This document shows, one piece after another, positions 8,431 through 16,013 of a stretch of 56,396 bases of DNA; the first letter of the stretch is position 1; the number at the start of each line of letters is the position of its first letter. The translations under genes and the position numbers were made by a program. This DNA is from Eutrophocola sp963925675 (lineage in GTDB: Bacteria > Pseudomonadota > Gammaproteobacteria > Pseudomonadales > Pseudohongiellaceae), in NCBI GenBank assembly GCA_963925675.1, contig CAWUSW010000066.1:1-56396 (forward strand), given 5' to 3'. The notes beneath the pieces were generated by a model, which saw only the letters and a list, made by a program, of their open reading frames with translations, searched no databases and had not been told where the DNA came from.

Positions 8431-8458
8431 GCTTAAAAAGGTTAAAAAGGTTAAAATT
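8431..8458. repeat. Imperfect 9-bp tandem repeat upstream of metX
   Basis: About three copies of a unit near GTTAAAAAG lie 11-38 bp upstream of the metX start codon. This is leader DNA, so a copy change would alter spacing or translation initiation and not the reading frame. Confidence 0.75.
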
Positions 8459-8514
8459 ATTATTGCCGGTCATACGTGTGTGGCAGTGTCTGGCAAGTCG
8501 CTCTCATAAGCGTC

Positions 8515-9117
8515 CTAGATGCCAATCACATACATAGCCGCTTGCTGGCTCAGTCCGAGTCCGCTGCGCATTGTGCCAACCAGCATGATTTCTACAACCT
8601 GAATGCCCAGGAAAATAAAAATCGGTGAAAAGTCGAGACCACCCATTGGCGGCAGTACTTTTCGAAACAGTGACTGCACTGGATCCAATAATTGCTGTAC
8701 CAGCATCAGCGCGGGATTGCCGCTATGGGGTGCTACCCAGCTGGCAATAATAGAGGCCAGCAAGCCCCAGAAATAGATATTGAGTATCAGGGAAATCATG
8801 CCGAGAAATGCCCAGCTCAGTAGAATGCCAATTCCGGGCAAAACAAATCCGGCTGAAAAAATCATCAGGGTTGTGGCCAGGGTACTGAGGATCAAGGTTA
8901 ATATCAGTGAGGCGATATCAAAATTCCGCCAGGATGGAATGATGCGCCTGGCAGGGTTTAATATGGGCGCAGTCAGTTTTACCAGTGATTGAGTCACTGG
9001 ATTGTAAAAATCCGCACGGGTTGCCTGCAGCAAAAAGCGTAATAACAAGGCCAGCACAACTAATCCGCCCAGAGCATTTACCAGCAATACGACAACTTGA
9101 CCAACTGATGATCCCAT
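8515..9117 (-). CDS. yggT: YggT family membrane protein
   Basis: 200 aa with two YggT repeats, each with two transmembrane helices: hydrophobic stretches at about 7-28, 67-95, 98-125 and 160-185. Typical motifs are present: LLRFLLQATRADFYNPVTQ near residue 24 and LLDPVQSLFRKVLPPMGGLDFSPI near 143. The family is linked to osmotic shock resistance and cell shape or division, with no known enzymatic activity. Position between proC and metX is conserved in Pseudomonas. Confidence 0.93.
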   Translation of the reverse strand: MGSSVGQVVVLLVNALGGLVVLALLLRFLLQATRADFYNPVTQSLVKLTAPILNPARRIIPSWRNFDIASLILTLILSTLATTLMIFSAGFVLPGIGILLSWAFLGMISLILNIYFWGLLASIIASWVAPHSGNPALMLVQQLLDPVQSLFRKVLPPMGGLDFSPIFIFLGIQVVEIMLVGTMRSGLGLSQQAAMYVIGI

Positions 9118-9154
9118 TTCACTTTCCTGATTACACTGAAATTTCTTTTATTTT

Positions 9155-9991
9155 CTATTTTTCCTGCTCTTGAGAACTGGCCGCCAGCTCCCTTGAGCGC
9201 AGGGCCGCTTTCTCAAGTGCGCGGCCAACCATAGCATTGAAATCTTCTGATTCAAACTGCTTCAGGGCGGCTTCGGTGGTGCCTCCAGGGGAGGTTACAC
9301 GACGACGCAACTCTGCCACATCCACATCACTCGATTGAGCGAGCCTGGCAGCCCCGAGAGCGGTCTGCTGACACAACAATTCAGCAGTTTTCGCCTCCAG
9401 TCCCATGGCAATAGCAGCTTCCTGCATGGCTTCAATGAGCAGGAAGAAATAGGCCGGGCCGGAACCTGATAATGCGGTTACAGCATCCATGTCAGTTTCC
9501 TTGTCCAGCCAGCATACGATACCAACGGCATTTAACAGATCCTGCGCATTGCTTCTCTGGGACTCAGTGCAGTTACTGTTGGCAAACAGCGCACTGGCTC
9601 CCGTCTGTACCAGTGCCGGGGTGTTGGGCATGCAACGCACAAGGGCCTGCCCGGGATGCGTCCAGGCCAGTAAATTATCCATTGCAATGCCGGCCGCAAT
9701 GGAAACCAGCAGACACTCATGTGCTTGCAGAGAATCTCGTAGTGGCGTGAGCACATCACCCAGCACCTGGGGTTTGACCGCCAGAATTACCGTGGTGGAG
9801 TTATTGATGATGTCGATATTATTTGTCGTGGTATTGACGCCTTTCGCAGCCAGAATATCCAGCCTGCACTGATCCATATCCGAGGCATGAATTTGTGCGG
9901 GCTGCCAGCCATTGGCAAGCAAGCCGTCAATGAGCGCGGCGGCCATATTGCCGGCACCAATAAAACCGATTGTTAATTTTTCTTCAGACAT
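9155..9991 (-). CDS. proC: Pyrroline-5-carboxylate reductase
   Basis: 278 aa NAD(P)H-dependent reductase, last step of proline synthesis. Rossmann start TIGFIGAGNMAAALI, then ILAVKPQVL, RCMPNTPALV and the C-terminal signature AELRRRVTSPGGTTEAAL. Complete and of normal length. Placed between yggS and yggT as in most gammaproteobacteria. Confidence 0.96.
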   Translation of the reverse strand: MSEEKLTIGFIGAGNMAAALIDGLLANGWQPAQIHASDMDQCRLDILAAKGVNTTTNNIDIINNSTTVILAVKPQVLGDVLTPLRDSLQAHECLLVSIAAGIAMDNLLAWTHPGQALVRCMPNTPALVQTGASALFANSNCTESQRSNAQDLLNAVGIVCWLDKETDMDAVTALSGSGPAYFFLLIEAMQEAAIAMGLEAKTAELLCQQTALGAARLAQSSDVDVAELRRRVTSPGGTTEAALKQFESEDFNAMVGRALEKAALRSRELAASSQEQEK

Positions 9992-10059
9992 TTACCAATT
10001 GTACAGTATAGAAAGACACAGGATAGTAGTGGCGAGGCACCGCAGGTGGAAAGTTTTAT

Positions 10060-10140
10060 AGGGACGCTTGCAACTTAGCAACTTAAGTAAACCATCGTTA
10101 AGTTGCTAAGTTGCTAAGTTGCTAAGTTGCAAGCGTCCCT
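10060..10140. repeat. Inverted duplication of the yggS 3' end with octamer repeats
   Basis: The arm at 10060-10085 is an inverted copy of the last codons and stop of yggS (coding-strand AGGGACGCTTGCAACTTAG). The right-hand part contains four perfect copies of TAAGTTGC at 10099-10130, and the yggS TAG (10122-10124) lies across two of them. The transcript could fold into a long hairpin and may act as a terminator, although a U tract is lacking. Confidence 0.9.
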
Positions 10141-10838
10141 TGTACACCTTGTACACGCGGGCCAAAGATATCCGTACCGATGCGGATCATGCTTGCTCCC
10201 TCAGCGATGGCAGCCTCAAAATCATTACTCATGCCCATCGACAGATGGGTGCACTGGGTAAAACCGGAAAGTAGCAGCTTGTCCCGTGCTATTTTCAGGC
10301 TGTGAAAGTTTTGTCGTTGCTCGGCGCTATCATTCGTTGCGGTCGGGATTGCCATGAGTCCCGACAGTTTCAGTCGCGGCAATGCATTGACTTCACTTGC
10401 CAGGGTTTCAAGAGCATCAAGAGTGACGCCGGCCTTGCTGTCTTCCTCGTTGATATTTACCTGCAAGAGAATATTAAGCGGGGGCAATTTTTCCGGGCGC
10501 TGGTCATTCAGGCGCCGGGCTATTTTGAGGCGGTCGACACTCTGAACCCAGTGGAATGATTCAGCAATAGCCCGGGTTTTATTAGACTGGATCGGTCCAA
10601 TGAAATGCCACACCAATGGCAGTGCTTTCAGCGTCTCGATTTTTTCCAGCGCCTCCTGCAGATAGTTCTCACCAAAGTGCATCTGGCCGGCCTGAAATGC
10701 AGTTTTTACCGCCTCTGCATCATGGGTTTTGCTGACAGCGATTAATTGAACTGGCGTGTCATTTTGAGCATACTTTTCCTGGTAAAGGAATATCAGCTGG
10801 CGAACTTTTTCGAGATTTTCTGGTATGCTCAATGTCAT
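10122..10838 (-). CDS. yggS: PLP homeostasis protein YggS (PLPBP)
   Basis: 238 aa fold-type III PLP-binding protein without known catalysis; it maintains free pyridoxal phosphate and amino acid balance. PLP-binding Lys37 is in LIAVSKTHD; also HFGENYLQEAL, WHFIGPIQSNK, LSMGMSNDFEAAI and IRIGTDIFG at the C-terminal phosphate site. The last five codons and stop lie in a repeat that is duplicated in inverse orientation just downstream. Divergent from pilT across 46 bp. Confidence 0.95.
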   Translation of the reverse strand: MTLSIPENLEKVRQLIFLYQEKYAQNDTPVQLIAVSKTHDAEAVKTAFQAGQMHFGENYLQEALEKIETLKALPLVWHFIGPIQSNKTRAIAESFHWVQSVDRLKIARRLNDQRPEKLPPLNILLQVNINEEDSKAGVTLDALETLASEVNALPRLKLSGLMAIPTATNDSAEQRQNFHSLKIARDKLLLSGFTQCTHLSMGMSNDFEAAIAEGASMIRIGTDIFGPRVQGVQGTLAT

Positions 10839-10884
10839 TATTTTTTCCTTAACAAGGTTCTGATTATAAGGGGTATACGGGTAG

Positions 10885-11919
10885 ATGAATATTCAGGAAT
10901 TACTTAACTTCAGCGTACAACAGGGCTCATCTGACCTTCATGTCACTGCAGGCATGCCTCCTCTAATTCGTGTGGACGGTGATATTCGCCGTATCAATGT
11001 GGATCCAATGGATCATAAGGAAGTGCATGCGCTTATTTATGAAATCATGAATGACAAGCAGCGTAAGGATTATGAAGAGCATCTTGAGTCAGATTTCTCT
11101 TTTGAAATACCCGGTCTGGCGCGTTTCAGGGTAAACGCATTTGTCCAGAATCGCGGTGCAGCTGCTGTATTCCGTACCATTCCTTCCACGGTTCTGAACA
11201 TGGAACAGCTTGGTATGGGCAAGATATTTGAGGATATCTCAAACACGCCTCGTGGTCTGATAGCGGTAACCGGGCCGACCGGGTCTGGTAAAAGTACCAC
11301 CATGGCTGCCATGATCGATTACATCAATGCCACCAGATATGAACATATTCTGACCATTGAAGACCCTATCGAATTTGTGCACGAGAGTAAGAAATCCCTG
11401 ATCAACCAGCGTGAAGTGCATCGTGATACCCACGGCTTTAATGAAGCATTGCGTTCAGCACTGCGTGAAGACCCGGACATCATTCTTGTAGGTGAGCTGC
11501 GAGACCTGGAAACTATTCGCCTGGCCTTGACGGCCGCTGAAACCGGTCACCTTGTGTTTGGTACATTGCATACCACCTCTGCTGCCAAAACTATCGACAG
11601 GGTCGTGGACGTATTCCCTGCTGCTGAAAAAAGCATGGTGCGCTCCATGTTGTCAGAATCACTACAGGCTGTCATTAGCCAGACCCTGTTGAAGAAGGTG
11701 GGTGGTGGTCGTGTGGCAGCCCATGAAATCATGATTGGTACATCGGCTATTCGAAACCTGATCAGGGAAGACAAAATTGCGCAGATGTATTCTGCAATTC
11801 AAACAGGCCAGTCTGTGGGCATGCAGACTCTTGATCAATGTTTAAAAAAATTGGTTTCCAAAGGACTTGTTGACAGACAAGAAGCAATTTCCAAAGCAAA
11901 AGACGGAAATCAGATTTAA
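10885..11919 (+). CDS. pilT: Type IV pilus retraction ATPase PilT
   Basis: 344 aa hexameric ATPase that depolymerises type IV pili for twitching. N-terminal domain with SSDLHVTAGMPPLIRVDG, Walker A GPTGSGKST at 130-138, the Asp box and Walker B DPDIILVGELRDLETI near 195-210, then HLVFGTLHTTSAAKTIDR. Normal length. In Pseudomonas pilU follows; here the gene is followed by a terminator and a convergent ruvX, so any pilU is elsewhere. Confidence 0.96.
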   Translation: MNIQELLNFSVQQGSSDLHVTAGMPPLIRVDGDIRRINVDPMDHKEVHALIYEIMNDKQRKDYEEHLESDFSFEIPGLARFRVNAFVQNRGAAAVFRTIPSTVLNMEQLGMGKIFEDISNTPRGLIAVTGPTGSGKSTTMAAMIDYINATRYEHILTIEDPIEFVHESKKSLINQREVHRDTHGFNEALRSALREDPDIILVGELRDLETIRLALTAAETGHLVFGTLHTTSAAKTIDRVVDVFPAAEKSMVRSMLSESLQAVISQTLLKKVGGGRVAAHEIMIGTSAIRNLIREDKIAQMYSAIQTGQSVGMQTLDQCLKKLVSKGLVDRQEAISKAKDGNQI

Positions 11920-11970
11920 ACCCGATAATGCGGAAGTTGTTTATTGTCTTCCTTGTTGATATTTTTCTGA

Positions 11971-12003
11971 ATCCTCATCTGCAAACAGCAGGTGGGGATT
12001 TTT
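11971..12003 (+). terminator. Rho-independent terminator of pilT
   Basis: A 12-bp stem with two G-T pairs (ATCCTCATCTGC against GCAGGTGGGGAT) and a 5-base loop is followed by a run of five T, 51 bp past the pilT stop. Confidence 0.82.
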
Positions 12004-12047
12004 GCTATAAGTAATATTGTTTCTGAATTGAAAGGCTTTTCAAGGGA

Positions 12048-12485
12048 TCAACAGTTTTCATTAAGCCAGGATTCCAGAATTAACTGAGCGGCCAGGCTGT
12101 CAACTTCAGAGCGTTCGTCAAATTTCTTGCCTGCCTGTTCGGCATTAGCGCGACAAATCTCTCTGGCTTCTCTGGTGCTCAAACGCTCGTCCATGGTGAA
12201 ACACTTTATTTTAAATCGATCAGTCAGTCGATTAATAAACTTGTTGGCTCTTTTGGACATTTCACTGGCAGTGCCATCCATATTGAGCGGCATACCAATG
12301 ATAAAAGCGTCGGGTTTCCACTGAGTTACCAAGTGCTCCAGTTGAGCCCAGTCTGGCACGCCATTTTTGGCTTTAATAACAGGTAGAGGGGAGGCTGTTT
12401 GAGTAATGGTCTGACCTACAGCCAGTCCCATTTTCTGGGTACCGTAGTCTATGCACAGGAGAGTTTGTATTGCGCGATTCAGAAT
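12048..12485 (-). CDS. ruvX: RuvX/YqgF Holliday-junction nuclease-like protein
   Basis: YqgF/RuvX RNase H-fold nuclease involved in 16S rRNA 5' processing and possibly recombination. The first ATG (12431) starts at MGLAVGQ and would drop the essential metal-binding Asp of LCIDYGTQKMG, so translation must begin earlier. Upstream in the same frame there is no ATG, GTG or TTG before the stop: only ATT (12485) and CTG (12482) are reasonable, giving 144-145 aa (family about 138), with a GAGA element 7-8 bp before. Other motifs: IIGMPLNMDGT, TMDERLSTREA and EVDSLAAQLILE with the second and third acidic residues. Follows algH by 21 bp. A sequencing indel near the start is the alternative. Confidence 0.87.
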   Translation of the reverse strand: MLNRAIQTLLCIDYGTQKMGLAVGQTITQTASPLPVIKAKNGVPDWAQLEHLVTQWKPDAFIIGMPLNMDGTASEMSKRANKFINRLTDRFKIKCFTMDERLSTREAREICRANAEQAGKKFDERSEVDSLAAQLILESWLNENC

Positions 12486-12506
12486 TCAAGTCTCATTATT
12501 GAACGA

Positions 12507-13103
12507 TTAACTTTGCCCGACATCAGTGCTCATCTGGGACATTGAAAAACCCAGCGTTGATGCTGCCATATCAGGCTTGCCGTCGAAGTCTCTGGAAAAA
12601 ATAATTTCTTTTGTTGCAGGACAGATAATCCAGGAGTTATCCGCGATTTCCTGTTCGAGCTGGCCGGGACTCCATCCAGCACAACCCAGAGCTACCAAAT
12701 AATTTTCCGGCCCTTCGCCACGGCTAATATCATCCAGAATATCCTTGGAGGTAGTAATGCTGATGTCACTGGTAACCTTCAAGGTGGATGTCCAGTTTCT
12801 ATCCGCATCATGCAGGATGAACCCTTTTTCAGTTTCTACCGGGCCTCCAGAGAGAACCGGCTGCTCACCGCTGGCGGGATTTTGCACATCGATGTCCAGC
12901 TGACTAAATATTTCATTCAGTTTTATTTGTAAGGGCAGGTTCACTACGATGCCCAGGGCGCCGTCGTTAGTATGCTGCCACATATAGATAAGAGTATGGC
13001 TGAAATACGATCCATCCAATTGTGGCATGGCAATGAGAAAATGGTCAGTAAGATCCATTTTGTCGTTGTTTATCTTTTCTGGCTGAGTGTTGTCGCTTTT
13101 CAT
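12507..13103 (-). CDS. algH: YqgE/AlgH family protein
   Basis: 198 aa DUF179 protein. Motifs: LTDHFLIAMPQLDGSYFSHTLIYM, GALGIVVNLP, VLSGGPV, GFILH, and VALGCAGWSPGQLEQEI. The family was named for an effect on alginate in Pseudomonas but its biochemical role is unknown. A second in-frame ATG (residue 16, MDLTDHF) could be the true start. Order gshB-tonB-algH-ruvX matches Pseudomonas. Confidence 0.93.
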   Translation of the reverse strand: MKSDNTQPEKINNDKMDLTDHFLIAMPQLDGSYFSHTLIYMWQHTNDGALGIVVNLPLQIKLNEIFSQLDIDVQNPASGEQPVLSGGPVETEKGFILHDADRNWTSTLKVTSDISITTSKDILDDISRGEGPENYLVALGCAGWSPGQLEQEIADNSWIICPATKEIIFSRDFDGKPDMAASTLGFSMSQMSTDVGQS

Positions 13104-13183
13104 ATCTCTTATATTGGGCTTGCTGTGGGAGTTTCAACTTAAATTGATGAATACCACTGCTTATTATTCAGCTTTTCCATAAA

Positions 13184-14068
13184 TTAGAAACTGCGGAATA
13201 AATTATTTTGCTGGAACTGCCAGGTTCTGATGATATCCAGGATGTCTGCTTCCTGTCCCAGCTCTGCGGGAAAAGGGTCAAAAGGCGAGGCCAGGTGGAC
13301 TATTCGCACTGCCGATTCATCAAGCACTTTATGACCGGATGAACTTAAAATACGTATGTTCGCCACTGTTCCATCTTTACGTATGGAAACCAGCAGTCTC
13401 AGATTGCCATAAATCCCTTGCGCACTGGCCTGAGCCGGATAATTCAGATTCCCTACAGCCTCGACTTTTTTGCGCCAATTATCCAGATAAAGCGCATCAC
13501 GTGCTTTCTGGGTTGATGCCGAGGAAATCGTATAGCGTCTTGGCCGTTTGGCGTAGGCCTGGCGGCGAATGTCCAACTGGGCCTGAAGACTGGCCAGGCT
13601 GTCATCAAGCTGACTTTCGCTCATATTCTCCATTGGCTGTGCAGCGTTTTCCTGCACGGCTTGTTCGATTGGTTCGTCATTTATTTCCTGGAGAGATTCT
13701 GATTCAGTGGCCAGCACACGGTCATTGATTTGTGCTTCCTCAATGCTGGCTTCCTGAAAAGGGCTGACATCCTGAATCACATCTTCATTGAAACGTGATT
13801 CCACCGGGGTGCTGGGGGCCGCTTTTTCTTCCAGAGAGCCGCTGCCCTGCTGATTTTCCTGTGCCAGAAAATCGGCGTCTTCAGGGGCTTCGGCACTTCG
13901 GTACTGGGCAAGAGTGACTTCCATGGACGTGCTGGTATTTACCTGGTCATAAATACTGAAACCAACACCAAGAATCAGCACCACATGCAGGCAGATTGAA
14001 ACGAACATGGTGAAGCCGAATCTTTCACTGGAAAGTGATGTGGTTTCTGTAGTGACAGCAGTATTCAA
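13184..14068 (-). CDS. TonB-family energy transducer
   Basis: 294 aa. One N-terminal transmembrane helix (about 19-40, FGFTMFVSICLHVVLILGVG), an acidic, Glu/Gln-rich periplasmic linker (about 50-165) in place of the Pro-rich one of classical TonB, and a C-terminal TonB domain (about 205-290) with YGNLRLLVSIRKDGTVANI and SSGHKVLDESAVRIVHLASPF. It would couple the proton gradient to outer-membrane receptors; no exbB/exbD or receptor gene is nearby. This is the TonB3-like gene next to gshB in Pseudomonas, which has been connected with twitching motility. Confidence 0.87.
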   Translation of the reverse strand: MNTAVTTETTSLSSERFGFTMFVSICLHVVLILGVGFSIYDQVNTSTSMEVTLAQYRSAEAPEDADFLAQENQQGSGSLEEKAAPSTPVESRFNEDVIQDVSPFQEASIEEAQINDRVLATESESLQEINDEPIEQAVQENAAQPMENMSESQLDDSLASLQAQLDIRRQAYAKRPRRYTISSASTQKARDALYLDNWRKKVEAVGNLNYPAQASAQGIYGNLRLLVSIRKDGTVANIRILSSSGHKVLDESAVRIVHLASPFDPFPAELGQEADILDIIRTWQFQQNNLFRSF

Positions 14069-14130
14069 TTAAGGAATCTCTGATCAATCATTTCCCGAAG
14101 GATCCTGGCGGCTCAGGCTTATTCCAGAAA

Positions 14131-15108
14131 TCAGGCCTGTCCCTTTAAGGAGATTTGTTGTTGTAACTTTGCTTCAAGACAGTCCATCAGATCGCCAGCA
14201 ATATCGAGATTAAATACCTCGTCCAGCTCCCTGACACAGGTAGGGCTGGTGACATTGATTTCAGTGAGGTAGTCACCAATAACATCCAGTCCAACAAAGA
14301 ATAGTCCGTTTTCTTTCAGAAATGGGCCGACCTGGTCACATATCCACTGATCTCTTTCAGTAAGCTCCACGCCTTTGGCGCTGCCTCCTGCGGCCAGATT
14401 GCCACGCGTTTCATTGGCAGCCGGTAAGCGGGCAAGTGCGTAACCAACAGATTTCCCGTCTACCATCAAAATACGTTTGTCGCCGCTACTGGAAATCTCG
14501 GGAATAAAGGTTTGTGCCATGATTTGGCGAGTACCATATTCTGTCAGTGTTTCAATGATGACGCTGATATTTGGGTCGTCGGCCTTAATTCGGAATATTC
14601 CGGTACCACCCATACCGTCAAGGGGTTTGAAAATGACATCGCTATGGGACTTATGAAAATCCACCAACAGTTCTTTCTTGCGGGTGACCAGAACAGGAGT
14701 ACAGCAATGGGGAAACAAGGTGGCGCTAACTTTTTCATTAAAGTCCCGCAGTGCCTGAGGCTTGTTGGCTACCAGCACACCTTCACGCTCCGCCTGTTCA
14801 AGAATATAGGTGCTGTAGATAAATTCCCGGTTAAACGGCGGATCCTTGCGCATTAATATGATATCTACTGATGCAAGGGGTTCGCGGCTTTCAGGGCCGA
14901 GCTGATAGAAATCATCAGGATCCATTTTGACACTCAGATCCTGCATCACGGCCATTGCCTTGCCGTCATTCAGATACAGGCCATCCTGTTCAATATAGGA
15001 AAGCGCCCATCCTCGTTGTTGAGCAGCATTCAACATAGCCAGTGTCGTGTCTTTCTTAAAACTGATGTCCTTTATAGGATCCATTACTACGGCAAGTTTT
15101 ATTGGCAT
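14131..15108 (-). CDS. gshB: Glutathione synthetase
   Basis: 325 aa ATP-grasp enzyme joining gamma-glutamylcysteine and glycine, the second step of glutathione synthesis. Seen: VVMDPIKDISFKKDTTLAML, MRKDPPFNREFIYSTYILE, ATP-binding FKPLDGMGGTGIFRI, and LDVIGDYLTEINVTSPTC. Full length. gshA, the first-step gene, is 24 kb away at 39538-41106. Confidence 0.96.
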   Translation of the reverse strand: MPIKLAVVMDPIKDISFKKDTTLAMLNAAQQRGWALSYIEQDGLYLNDGKAMAVMQDLSVKMDPDDFYQLGPESREPLASVDIILMRKDPPFNREFIYSTYILEQAEREGVLVANKPQALRDFNEKVSATLFPHCCTPVLVTRKKELLVDFHKSHSDVIFKPLDGMGGTGIFRIKADDPNISVIIETLTEYGTRQIMAQTFIPEISSSGDKRILMVDGKSVGYALARLPAANETRGNLAAGGSAKGVELTERDQWICDQVGPFLKENGLFFVGLDVIGDYLTEINVTSPTCVRELDEVFNLDIAGDLMDCLEAKLQQQISLKGQA

Positions 15109-15334
15109 TTACAACTCCGACAGACAGCTGTCACGGGGTAGGACTGGATTAAACCAGAAATAAAGTCATGAGATTATAGCAAAAATGAGGCATGAGAAAC
15201 CTTGCTGGTGTACAGATTAATTATGGGCTGTCTTTGTTCAGATCTATATACTGGTTTTGTGTAGCCGAGGCCTGGCTCGTCAGTAGGACAATCTTTCTTT
15301 GTACTGCAATGTGGCAATTTTTTTCTGCATTATT

Positions 15335-15343
15335 TGCTACAAT
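15335..15343 (+). promoter_or_regulatory. Extended -10 promoter element
   Basis: TGCTACAAT is a good extended -10 box (TG-N-TACAAT). It predicts a transcript start near 15350, which places the earlier ATG at 15299 outside the mRNA and supports the TTG start at 15389. Confidence 0.5.
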
Positions 15344-15388
15344 GCCGCCCTGCATTATTCGGTTCAACATATCATTCAGGATAGTCAA

Positions 15389-15949
15389 TTGCGTCTGTTG
15401 GGTTTTTACTGGGGTATTTTCGGAGTGATCGCGTTTTTGCTGTTTGCCGTGCTGAGGCTTGGCCCGCGCATACTGGATTTAAGCGATTACACTTTGAGTC
15501 CGTTACACTGGCTGTTGATGGTCGGTTTCGTCCTGTGGATGGCCTGGGCAGAAGGTTACAAGGGATTTCATCAGGCCTTTTCCCCCCGTGTGATTGCCAG
15601 GGCAAGATATCTGCGGACCGGGTCCCACCCGGTGTTATCGCTGCTGGCACCCCTGTTCTGTATGGGATATATCCATTCCACCCGCAAACGTAAAATAGTG
15701 TCCATGGTGCTCACCAGCGTCATTATCGGATTGGTCATGCTGTTGCGAATTACACCACAGCCCTGGCGCGGGATTATCGATGCTGGTGTGGTGACCGGGC
15801 TGACTATTGGAATCGCTTCACTGGTTTATTTCTGGTTTCAGGTTGAGTCCGGGCGTTGGAACCACCCGATTGGGCTGGATTTACCTGGCTCAGACAAGCA
15901 GAAAGACCTGGACCCGTCACCAACGCTCGATTCTTCAGAGCAGGCTTGA
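15389..15949 (+). CDS. Integral membrane protein of unknown function
   Basis: 186 aa from a TTG at 15389, chosen because CAGGA lies 7 bp upstream and a promoter element at 15335 excludes the longer reading from 15299. Four probable transmembrane helices: about 5-23, 38-54, 105-122 and 128-146. Between the second and third is a conserved-looking loop, WAEGYKGFHQAFSPRVIARA, rich in aromatic and basic residues; the C-terminal tail is acidic. I do not recognise a named family beyond an uncharacterised gammaproteobacterial membrane protein. The gene is monocistronic; its TGA stop lies in a repeat array shared with the convergent glycosyltransferase. Confidence 0.75.
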   Translation: MRLLGFYWGIFGVIAFLLFAVLRLGPRILDLSDYTLSPLHWLLMVGFVLWMAWAEGYKGFHQAFSPRVIARARYLRTGSHPVLSLLAPLFCMGYIHSTRKRKIVSMVLTSVIIGLVMLLRITPQPWRGIIDAGVVTGLTIGIASLVYFWFQVESGRWNHPIGLDLPGSDKQKDLDPSPTLDSSEQA

Positions 15950-16013
15950 GCTCATATCAGCCTTGAGCTTATACAGCAGCCTTGAGCCTATAAAACAGCC
16001 CTGAGCTGAGCCT
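15941..16013. repeat. About 18-bp tandem repeat spanning two convergent stops
   Basis: Four degenerate units of 17-19 bp built on CAGCCTTGAGC start at 15941, 15958, 15977 and 15996. The TGA of the upstream membrane gene is in unit 1 and the TAG of the convergent glycosyltransferase gene (15988-15990) is in unit 3; unit 4 encodes its last residues. Confidence 0.85.

Noticed and set aside
15299..15388. N-terminal extension of the 15.4 kb membrane protein
   Set aside because: It lies upstream of and over a good -10 element, and a TTG with ribosome site at 15389 gives a more natural start.
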